From: Chromera velia
Lineage: Eukaryota > Sar > Chromeraceae
Length of the DNA stretch: 50,000 nt
Direction: 5' to 3'
Assembly: GCA_018398765.1 (NCBI GenBank)
Contig: JAHBMJ010004756.1
Location: 1 to 50,000 of the forward strand
Made by a program: the position numbers and the translations under genes. Of the stretch, positions 1 to 9,170 are shown piece by piece. The notes below the pieces were generated by a model. It worked only from the letters and a program-made list of their open reading frames with translations. It ran no database searches and was not told the DNA's origin. Within the stretch, counting starts at the first letter, position 1. Each line of letters opens with the position of its first letter.

Positions 1-110
1 CATTCTAAGTGCTTTAAAGACTTAGTTTTTTATATAAAATTTAGTGTGATATATAGAAAATTAAAAGTCACTTTCTAGTACAAAAGTTTCAATTATCAGT
101 ACAGTCAGTT
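1..110. mobile_element. End of an inverted-repeat DNA element; body lies off the left edge
   Basis: These 110 bp match, as an inverted repeat without gaps, positions 9985-9876 (four mismatches that I count). They also match 13351-13397 in the same orientation over the last 47 bp. In the fully visible copy (9876-13397) the outer end is AACTGACTGTACTGAC, so here the outer end is at position 110 and the body must extend left of the window. The following four bases, 111-114 (CGAA), are the candidate target duplication, but the other copy is not visible. Gene A coding sequence begins directly after this end, so the element appears to be inserted within or beside an exon of gene A. Confidence 0.8.
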
Positions 111-3100
111 CGAAAGGAGTTAAAAAATATTCGACACTTTATCGTTGAAAATGAAGAGTGGGAGAGACTATCGCGATTTCGTTTCCTTTCCCCTCAGATT
201 GTGTTCGGACTTCCAGACAATGTGCCCAAAGTGTGTTAGCTCTTTCCTTTTCTTCCTTTCATAAAGGGGAAGGAGGTTCCGATTCTGGATGGGATTGCGC
301 AGGTCTAGAAAGAATTGAAAGAGTAGGAGAGGGAAGGGGGGATGATTTATAAAGACAGTGCCAAGACACTGATTGATCTTCTCCTACAGCTGGCAGCAAT
401 AGAATCTTTCATGCCATGCCTAGATCAGTTTCAAGACCAACTGTTTTGGGATACAGAAGCGGGCAAGTGGGTGATTGAAATTGAGTTGAGCCGGTGTGAG
501 TGGGACGGCGTGGGATGCGGAAACGTTTATGATATCTGTATGGCGTTTGGGATTATTGACCCTTCGTTTCGCTTTCTCCGAAAGGGGAAGACACCTCCCA
601 TGACTATGATGATCATTCGTGCCCTGAGCGAGGCTACGGTGGGCTTCACCTTGGTTGACTACCTTGTAAAGCTCACGCTGGACCTCCATAAGAAGCCCAT
701 TGACATTCCTTTTGGCAGCGGCCCTGGTGCGGTGATAATTCGTATCCGTCTCTCAAATACAGTCTTTCTTCTGGCGGACTACAAGTCGCACAGGGAGAGA
801 AGAGGAATTGTTGGAGGCACCTCCTGGTCAGCTGGGGGGGGGGAGCCGCTTGCCTTCCATCTGTCTGTCTCCTCCTTGTCTGATTGTATTCTTCTCACCA
901 ACACACGTACCTGCGTTCCGTCTGCCCGTCGCCTTCTTGCCTAACATATGTATATGCATGCATATATGTTTGCAGGTGGAGGAGCCCATGGGCAATCGTT
1001 GCCGCCTTCCTTTACTATGCCACCGTCCGAATGACTGAAGAGGAGGCGCGTTCTCCCTTACAACATCAAGAAACGCTTCAGCGGTTAGTGGTGGACTTGT
1101 TTCCAGTGCTTAAAAGTCTTCTCTCCCAGAAGGAGAAAGAGGATGGGTTCGTCATAGTTCTGCTGTGGCATGCCTCTCTTTGGATGCGGGATGGGTGTGG
1201 CTATGCCCCAACAGAGCCTTGCTCTTTCATGAAAGGGGGGGAGAGTTTCCAGTCTTCTGCCGCCCAGGCATCAGGGAGTGCAGCAGCGAGTGCTTCCGTA
1301 GCTGCAGCAGCAGTAGCGCCTGCGGGTACTGGCCCCTCGGGAGGCCACTAGGAAGACGTACAGTCGTTTGCCTACACATCAGACGACATGTTGCAGGTTG
1401 GTGCGTCTTTTTTTCTTCACACATCGTTTTTTGTGCTTGCTGTTTTCTCTTCTTGCTGATGCATCTACGTAAAGCAGTGGACTTTCATCCAAAGCAGTGG
1501 ATGCATGCTTGCTTTCTTGTTTTCCTCCGCCCTTTCTTCCTTGTGAAAGACCCTAGAAGCCATTACATCTTCTCAACTAAAAGCTTATCATTAGAGTCTT
1601 TTAAGGTCTTCTTACAGAGAAAAAGTGAAGGACGGGATGTATTGCATCTTCCCGTTCCTTTCATTGTTCAGCCGTTTCATCTCATCACATTTTATGAGCA
1701 TGCTGCTATTGATTGCAATTAATTCAACTTGTATGGACAAGCATGTACATGCATGCATGCATATACAGCTCGGCATGGCTCATCAATCTATGAGGCGGCG
1801 TGCATGGCGGCGGGTACTTCAAACATGGCGGCTCAACAATTACCCCCTGACTGAGGCACAGATAAAAGAACAAATATAGAGCCGTCTGTCTACTCACAAT
1901 GCCGACTGACTTTCATGCATATACTCGATCGCTTCGCAAAGTCAATCTTCTTAACACGTGCTCCTGCTTTCTCTTTTTTCATAACTCTCGCAGTGGAAGG
2001 AACGTCACCATTGCAGCGCTCTAACATGAGCTTGGTCTATCTATCTGCCCTCATATCACTAGTCCTGCACCAGTACACACGGGAACGCAGACGATGCAAT
2101 TCCTGCCTGATATAAGCAAGAAGACCATTTATAGCGGGCTTTGCCTTTGCCTGTCCAGACTCTAGCTGATCCATCAACGGCCCGGAATCCGTCACAAATT
2201 CAATTGGCACTTTCTTACACCAAAACGCCTCTGCTAGATCCTTCCAAGTAAAAGCTTTCTTCACGCTCTCTGCAGATGCAACTGTCTCCGACGAAGTGCT
2301 CGAAATCAGCTTTCACTTCACTCTCGCACTCTTTCATACAAAAAGGTTGCTCTTTCTTAAAGCATGAATCCTTTCTCTGTCTACCTGTTCTGTCTGATCT
2401 ACAAGGTAAGCTTCATTTCCCCATCGCCTTTCACACTTCTGGAAAAAATAAGACCCATCATGGAAAACAACCATCTTGGGGTCCTTGACTGCGGTAAAAA
2501 CAAGAGAGGTCTTCCTTTGCTTCACATGATTCAACAAACGCAAACCACCTTCTAACTTCTCTGCAGACGGCTTAGTTGACCACCGACTCAGCTCACCAAA
2601 AAGAAAAGAAATGTCTGACTGTGTCCTTGCTGCCCATCCAGTCACCCCCATGATCTTCTGTATGAGTGGCACATATTCTTCTTTAATCTTTTCTTCTGTT
2701 AGAGGGTCTAAAAGGTCTGGTCTGATCTTCTCTCCCTTCAGTTTGCTCTCTTCCACTTCAACGGACTCAAGATACTCTTCCTGACTCATCTCAAAACCTT
2801 CCTTTGTTTTTTTTAGCTGCATACCTATGTAACTCATTGTTTCTCCTTCTTTTAACACCTCAAGCTCGTCCATTTTCAATTTTTCTTGCAGAAGAGAAAG
2901 GAAAGGAAGAGGATCTTCAGCAAAAAGAAGAAGATCATCGACATGCCTAACTAACACGGCCTTCACTTCACCTCCCTCCCCACCTCTGTGAACGAAAATG
3001 CTTTTTTTTATCTCCTTCTATCCCAATTCCTTTGCTATCTTCTTAAAAGAGAGAGAGAAGAGACAAGGACTGTTTGCAAGGCCATACATTGCTTTTTTTA

Positions 3101-6100
3101 ATTTCAAGACGGCACCTGGCTTCATCCATTTGGGACAATCAGGAGGGAGAGAAGTGGGAAGTTGGATAAAAACAGAGTCAGAAATGGGAGCAGTTAAAAA
3201 AACAGTGCGGACGTCCGACTTTGCAGCCGTCCATCCCTTCGAAGAAGCAAAAGAAAGAACTAAAAGAACTGCCCACCAATCTGCCGTCCCACTAAAAGTC
3301 TCTAACTCTTTTCTGTCGTCCTGAAACCCTTTTACGACCAGCCTCGCTTTTGCGACTCTTTTCTCTTCCTTTATTTTCCAAGTAAGCACCCACCTACACT
3401 TCATGGCTTTTTTTCCTTTCGGTAGATGCACACCTGGCTAAAAGACATCACATTCGATGAATTGATTCAATTCGGCTTTCTGTCTTTCAATGTGAGACCC
3501 CCCCGCAACCTCTTTTGGAGTGGCATCAATGTGTCCTTTCTTTGGATTCATGTGAGAAAGCATTTTCTCCACGACTTCTTTATCGATCTCCAACACACGG
3601 GGCAAGGGACGTCGGGCTTTCTCTTTTTCCTTGATTACGTGCGCAAGCTTCTACTTTAACTCATTTAGTCTCTCTTGCAGATCTTCTATCTTTTCATTCT
3701 TATCTTGAAAAGTTCTCTTCTCTGTGCAAAATGCACATCTTCCTTCCTTTTTTCATCTTCCTGCACAAAATGTGCATCGTCAGACGGCAGCTTCCAAATT
3801 CCGCTCACAGCGGACTCGCATACTGACTGACCATCTGTAGGCACCGACTGACGTCTGCGCCTGTCTCTCCTTCTCGGAACAGAGGCCTGACCGGAATCTG
3901 ACCCCCCTTGCCCAGACCTATTCGCCTGGCTGCCCTGCATACCCTCTGTATCCCTGTCCAGCTCCCCTCCCTGATGCTGTGCAATCATCTCGAGATGGCC
4001 GCCCCGAAGTGACTGCCTAGCAGACGCGGCAGGAGGAAGAACTGATGCATTCGCGCCCTCACCCCCCTCGCTGGCCATCGAGGGAGACAAAATGCACTGC
4101 TCGGCTTGCTTTACAGCTCGCTGCGGAACATCAGGGAAAAAGTATGCAGGGCCGAAAGAAGAAGAGAAACGTGCATGCCTTTCTGCACCGGAATCAACCT
4201 CTATTTCATCCACATCCACATCCGAAAAAGAATTTTCCTGTAAAACAAAACCCTGTCTATTTAGAGACAAAGAAGAAGAAGAAGGAGAAGAAAAAACAAA
4301 AGAAATGCCTGACCATCTAACAAGTGAAACAAGTGAAGGATACACTCGCAAAGGCTTCCATCCGTTCTCCTTTTCTATTAAAACCACCACTACAGACGAA
4401 TTCTCTACAAAAGCAAAGATGCTTTCCTTTCTATGCACAGGCTCTGCCCCTTTCTTGATTGGGTGAGGATCATACACCACCACCCTGTCCCCCACAGCAA
4501 TCGAAGAAATTCTCTTCCCCAAAAACTGCCTTCATTGGAGACTCCCCTGTCACGGTCAACACAACTTCATTCAACTGCTACACCACCCCCAGAAAGAGCC
4601 ATTTCTCTGTATATCTAAGTAAGCGGGCCTTTCTGACTGTCTTTCTCAAGAGTCTCTTTACAGTTCTATTTGGTCTTTCTACTTGTCCTTGTACTTAAGG
4701 ACAGTAGTCTAGTCCTCTCTCATGATGCACTCCCTCTCTTTGTAAAAAAGAATCGTATTCCTTCTCAAACTTGCCTCCGTTGTCTGTCTTAACAGTCTTT
4801 GGTTTCCCTTTCCCAAGTCTTTGCCACTTCCTTGTCCAGTGGATCATTGCTCTCTTTGTCTGACTTTTTTGAGAAAGAGTCTCTCCCTGCATGAATCTTG
4901 TTTTTCCATCAACAAGGAGACTGGCTGGCACACCCCCTGCAAGCATGCAGAGGTCATGCACAACAACATCATTGAATTCTTCTGCCCTCCCTCCCGGTGT
5001 TTGTCTTGCTGGAATTCTTCTTATGGTTGCATTCACTTCTCTACACTCGCGACAGTCAATCATCTCTGTACAATCCCTCACACGCACACGGTGAGCCATT
5101 CCTTTTTCTTTTAAGATCGCATACAAACGCTTACCTGTCGAGTGTCCAAAACGGCAGTACCACATGTTCAATTCTCTCTGGGACATCTAACCATCTTGAG
5201 TAAGAGAAAAAGAATCGGTTCCGGAGGGTTGAGAGGCTCCCGTCTGCTCTCCACCTGCCATTGCCTTTTCTATTGGGGGAGAGACGGGATCATCACCAGA
5301 AGAAATCTTCTTTTCCTCGGTGACTGCCAGGCAGACACATTCATTCACTCGTTTAGAAGAAAAAGAAACAAAGGAAGAAGAAGAAGAAAAAAAAGGAAAT
5401 GCACGAATTACATGTACACCATCTCTCTCTTCTAACAATGCTTTGACTTTCTTTCCGTCTCTTAATGAACGCAATTCAACCTAATAAGACTTGTCGACTT
5501 TCTGCAGATGGAGACCCCGAACAGACAACAGAGAAACAGGAACCGAACGCGAGTATGCACCTTCTATGTACACCTCCTCGATTTCATTCTCTGGAGACAA
5601 AACACCGACACGTGTATGCGCGTATCTGTCTGTCTGAAAAGAATCTCCCTCAGCTTTCTTATACGTCACTTTCTTTCTCCAACTGTCTACAATGCAATCA
5701 TCCAAGTCACGACCAATCAGATGCTTACTATAACCAGTATCAGCAAAAGGAAAACGAACCTTTTCACACTTATAGTCGTCCTCTGCCAGGGGTGCAAATG
5801 GGTTCGAAGAACGAGAGCCCTTTGCCGTCTCTCATCCCACACCCGAGTGTGATCAATCGCCCTCCCCCCCCCCGGAGGAGGAAGAGGACCCCCCTTTCTT
5901 CTTACACGCAGGGGCGCCTGCGTAGTGACCCTTCTCGCCGCAATCCCTGCACTCGATGTTCTTCTTCTTAGCCCAGCACTCACCCTCGTGCTTTTTCCCA
6001 CAGGTGTAGCAGGCCGGATGCTGCCCCTTCTGACGGGAGCTCCCATTCAAACCCTGCCCGGAGGACCCCCTAGTGTTCCCATTCTCCCTCTGCCTGCCAC

Positions 6101-8719
6101 GATCATTCCCTTTATGTCCCCCCTTGGGATTGGAGGAACGCTCTGCCTTCTCCTTTCCCCTTTCCCCGCCCTTCTCCTTCTTTTCGATAGCAGCGAACCA
6201 GTCGAGGTGAGGACGAATATTGTCCCACGAGAGCGAGTTCAGGTCAAGGAGCATATCTCCCTTCTGCGCTCTGATGGTAGTGATGAAGGTGGTAGTCTGA
6301 TCAGTGTTGAGGGCATAGAGGATCATGGTGGGCTTAACGGCATCCTCAATGGGTCTCTGCACAGCCAGTGCATCGACCTCAAGAATGGAGAGACGCCTCC
6401 TCAGCGTCTTGAAAGCGAACTTGATCTTCAGCTTTGCTACCTCTCCAGAGGCAATGCGCCTCTTGGTGTCGTAGGGAAACTCCTTGATCCTCTCCTCTAC
6501 CTCCAGCTGTCTGATCAAGAGGTTGGAGAGGTACTCTTCCTTCACTCGCCTGATGATCTCTTTGTGCTTGAGGCCGGCACGGAAGAAGCGCTTGAGATGG
6601 GCCTTGAACTTGGGGTTGTTTTTGGCCGCCTTGAGCATTCCCATCCGAACGACTCTCCTTCACTGGCCAGAAGACCCAAAGCGGGATCTCCTGAGCTCCT
6701 CCTTCATAAAGTCCTCAAACTGTCTCTCCTAATCCTCAAACCCCTCTTTCGGGTCGAAGAGAGGCAGGAGTGACCAGTCCACCTTCACCTTTTTCTAGGA
6801 GGAAACAGAACCGGCAGACGAAGGATTGGAAGACCCTGCCTCACTGACAGAGTCAGACTCTTCAGAAGAGTCATCATCCTTGCTCGGCACAGCAACAGAA
6901 CCATTCTGCCGTCTCTTATCTTTTCCAGACTTTTTCTTTTCCAAAATTTTCTCAACAATCTTGTCGATCTTTTCTTCTAATTTCTTTTCGAGAAGGGAAT
7001 CAAGTTTCAAATCGAGAGTCACTGCACTGCTGCTTAACTGTGCAGCTGTAGCTTCTTCTTGGGCCTTCTTCTTCAAAGTTGGCTTCTTCCTTTTCCTTTC
7101 TCCTCTGAGCTCTCGTCCGGACCATCTTAAAAAATTTAAAGAGAGAGAGAAGAAGGAAATCCAATCAGATCTGGCACTTACTTACTTACTTACTTAATTG
7201 TGGTTAAGCCTAGAGTCTCTGAAACCAGAGACAAATGGCAACCCATGCATGCAGTTGTAAACAAAAGGAGCAAACCGCTGCAGCTTAGCCTGCTTCCGCA
7301 TGAATATGAACAACCACGACCCTCCGCAGCCTAGGCTGAAGCTAAAAGCTGAACAACTATACAAGATGCACGCGCACTCATTTCAGACAAGCTTTGATCA
7401 GTGCACTTACCTTCTTCGGCTCCCGGTCCATAATGAATGAAACGAGCTCTCTTACATATGTTTCTTCTTCCCCGATACTCCTTCCCCTAGCTGCAGCAGT
7501 CCATCTTGCTCTACAGACCCTTTCACTGATTCCTGTTCTCTCTTTCACTCTCTTTGCCAGCGAATGAAGTTTGGATCTAAGCTGCTCTGTTCACATACAT
7601 GGAGACAATCGATGCACCGCATCGTTGATCACCTTTTTACCTTCGACTGCAGGACAGTGAATACAGTGTTCTTCGCAGGATCCACCGTATCTCTTTCCCC
7701 CATCAGCACATGCTTGAAAGAGAGAGGTGAAGAGCACACTGACTGAAAGACCCTAGAAGCCACTAGATCTTTTCAACTAAAAGCTTATTATTAGAGTCTT
7801 TTAAGGTCTTTTTACAGGGAAAAACTGAAGGACGGGATGTATTGCATCTTCCCGTTCCTTTCATTGTTCAGCCGTTTCATCTCATCACATTTTATGAGCA
7901 TGCTGCTATTGATTGCAATTAATTCAACTTGCATGGACAAGCATGCACATGCATGCATGCATGCAGTTCGGCATAGCTCATCAATCTATGAGGCGGCGTG
8001 CATGGCGGCGGGCACTTCAAACATGGCGGCTCAACAACTTGCAGTGTGTTAAAACTCTCCTGAAGGCAGGAGACCTCATGGAGGAAGACGTGTCCGTTCC
8101 CGCGTTTCGTGTATACAATCCGACAGAGCATCTGCCCGTGCTTCGTTCTGTAGGTCAGGGCCTTCCCAAAGCTCAGTCTATCTCCCCTGCTCCTACCGCC
8201 AAGAGAAGGAAAAAGAGAGAAAGGGCAGTGGGAGGGGTGGGTGGGGGGGGAGAGCTAGAGGAAGAGGGCATGCAGGAAAGTGAAGAAAGCAGCCGCAAAA
8301 CAGGCTCCCCTCCGTCGTTCACCAACAGAGCTGATGGAGGCTCACCTTTCGGGGGAGGAGATTTGGGAGGCTCTTTTTGATGACGATGACGAAGATGATA
8401 AGAGCGAAGGGGGGGGGGGAGTGAAAAGGAAGCAAGCGACAATGAATCAGAGGAAGAGGACTGCCCTTTCTTACTGCAAGAAAGGTTTGAGCTAGGGGGG
8501 GCAGGATCAGATTCCCCTGAATCCTCCTCCTCCTCTTCCGCCTCCTCCTCCTCTTCCGCCTCTTCCTCTTCCTCCTCCTCGTCTTCCGCCTCCTCCTCCA
8601 CCTCCTCAGGGGAAGAGATGTGGAAAAAGATGCAAGAGAAAGGAGCTGTCTCATTCATTATACAGTCAGCCAGGTGGTTATCCGACTCATATAATCCGAG
8701 ATCCTGCACTAGATTTTAA
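111..8719 (+). CDS. Gene A: multi-exon host gene of unknown function, 5' end missing, split by a copia retrotransposon
   Basis: I do not recognise the product. Exons that join in frame are 111-230, about 273-302, 390-826, 976-1396, 8045-8175 and 8276-8719, with TAA at 8717. The first exon has no start codon and runs up to the element end at 110, so the N-terminus lies left of the window. The 231-272 intron would be only 36-42 nt. The protein has a hydrophobic, Trp-rich central part (around 'SWWRSPWAIVAAFLYY'), an Ala/Ser-rich stretch, an acidic run (DDDDEDD) and a poly-Ser tail. Two problems remain: an in-frame TAG at 1349, which is nonsense unless a 54 nt intron (1298-1351) removes it, and a frame change near the 11-G run at 8409-8419, which is a homopolymer shift or a further intron ending at about 8494. 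The intron 1397-8044 contains the copia element. Whether the gene is still functional is open. Confidence 0.6.
1544..1838 (-). repeat. 3' LTR of the copia element
   Basis: This is the downstream LTR on the minus strand. Just inside it (about 1842-1848 on the plus strand) is a short C run, which is a G run on the element strand. This is the expected place for the polypurine tract that primes second-strand synthesis. Confidence 0.9.
2037..2966 (-). pseudogene. copia reverse transcriptase C-terminal half and RNase H
   Basis: The segment starts with VRHVDDLLLFAED, whose VDD is the catalytic motif of reverse transcriptase. The conserved 'IGMQLKK' and 'IMGVTGWAARTQSDISFLFGEL' regions of copia Pol follow. 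The RNase H part begins around VVFHDGSYF, has a break at about 2334, and ends in 2037-2264 with WKDLAEAFWCKKVPIEFVTDS. At least one frame disruption separates the two parts. Confidence 0.85.
3018..3431 (-). pseudogene. copia reverse transcriptase, N-terminal half
   Basis: The reverse transcriptase (RVT_2 type) copies element RNA into DNA. Visible landmarks in order are KCRWVLTWKIK, KARLVVKGFQ, a first catalytic region (KSDVRTVFL, where copia elements normally have a D-x3-TAFL motif) and KAMYGLANSP. The frame breaks near 3018. The catalytic VDD part lies in the next segment (2334-2966). Confidence 0.88.
3686..4522 (-). pseudogene. copia integrase C-terminal domain and Pol linker
   Basis: This 278-codon minus-strand stretch begins with a beta-rich segment (SIAVGDRVVVYDPHPIKKG) typical of the copia integrase C-terminus. 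A Ser- and Arg-rich linker follows, leading toward reverse transcriptase. It lies between the integrase core and the reverse transcriptase, which supports assignment to Pol. The linker itself has no recognisable domain. Confidence 0.65.
4695..5186 (-). pseudogene. copia integrase, zinc-binding and catalytic domains
   Basis: The integrase inserts element cDNA into the genome. The N-terminal part has the GAG-pre-integrase signature (WYCRFGHSTGKRL, then C...C..C spacing in DCTEMIDCRECRE). The catalytic core follows, with candidate aspartates in VVVHDLCM and KTDNGGKFE. The frame stops near 4695, before the expected third acidic residue, so the reading frame is broken. Continuation of the same protein is seen at 3686-4522 in another frame. 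Confidence 0.82.
5478..5800 (-). pseudogene. copia aspartic protease remnant
   Basis: Just downstream of gag, in a different frame, the minus strand encodes FADTGYSKHLIG near 5720-5750. The DTG triplet is the catalytic motif of retroviral-type aspartic proteases, and its position between gag and integrase is as expected for Ty1/copia. The frame continues to a stop near 5481. The change of frame from gag may be natural frameshifting or decay. Confidence 0.65.
5853..7117 (-). pseudogene. copia gag remnant with CCHC zinc knuckles
   Basis: Gag is the structural capsid and nucleocapsid protein of the retrotransposon. One minus-strand frame can be followed from about 7076 to 5853. It starts with a Lys/Glu coiled-coil region, passes through a Ser-rich linker with in-frame stops near 6795, 6730 and 6670, then continues as a 264-codon stretch. 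That stretch ends in two Cys/His clusters (CYTCGKKHEGEC and CRDCGEKGH...C), which are nucleocapsid zinc knuckles with slightly irregular spacing. A candidate start (MVRTRAQRR) at about 7122 lies in another frame, so at least one frameshift is needed. It is not expected to yield a full-length protein. Confidence 0.8.
7744..8036 (-). repeat. 5' LTR of the copia element
   Basis: This is the upstream LTR relative to the minus-strand element. It matches 1544-1838 with scattered substitutions and a small indel near the TGCATGCATG run. It should carry the element promoter; I see no unambiguous TATA box. The bases immediately inside it (about 7743 downward) should hold the primer binding site, but I could not match them to a tRNA. 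Confidence 0.9.
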
Positions 8720-9170
8720 AAAAATAAATAATAAATTATATTTAATGGAATTAATGTAGTAAAATTTCATAGAATTTAAGCCTAAATTTAGTGAAATATT
8801 ATGTCTAATCAACTAACTCTTGAATTAAAGTGAATTGAGTTACAACATGCATGTATTAGCATAATATACCGGGGGGGCGGGCTCTTTCCCAATGTATAAA
8901 TGTTGCCTATTGAAAACCAGAGGGAGGGGGAGACCCCTCTTCTCTAATCAGACGGATAGACGGCAATTAATTACCGACGGGGGGGGCTGCAGACTCTCTC
9001 TAACAGACAAGAAGACGCATCAACTGAGTCTCCCCCCCCTTCCCCCTACACGCTCCCGCCCCATACATCAGTAAAAAGAGAAGGATGCGGCCCCTAACAT
9101 GATATGCCGGATCAAAAATAAAATCTGTACATGACCAGCATAAACGTACATACACACACACATACAACCT
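8720..9170. other. Spacer between convergent genes A and B
   Basis: This is the shared 3' region of genes A (+) and B (-). It is AT-rich up to about 8870, then has several G or C runs (for example 8871-8877 and 8980-8986). I see no convincing ORF, RNA gene or terminal repeat. Confidence 0.5.

Larger units (their letters stand above)
1544..8036 (-). mobile_element. Ty1/copia LTR retrotransposon, full length, decayed
   Basis: Two direct repeats of about 294 bp (1544-1838 and 7744-8036), each starting TG and ending CA, flank a minus-strand interior. Its domain order is gag, protease, integrase, reverse transcriptase, RNase H. Integrase before reverse transcriptase is the Ty1/copia order. The flanks CCTTG (1539-1543) and ACTTG (8037-8041) look like a 5 bp target duplication with one mismatch, or a perfect 4 bp CTTG if the LTR is one base longer. 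The LTRs differ at roughly 5 percent of sites by eye, and the ORFs carry stops and frameshifts, so the copy is old and inactive. It lies in an intron of gene A, antisense to it. Confidence 0.92.

Noticed and set aside
8173-8709. Long minus-strand Glu-rich frame
   Set aside because: It is the antisense of the Ser/Asp-rich coding end of gene A (TCC-rich DNA reads as Glu on the other strand) and has no splice or domain support.
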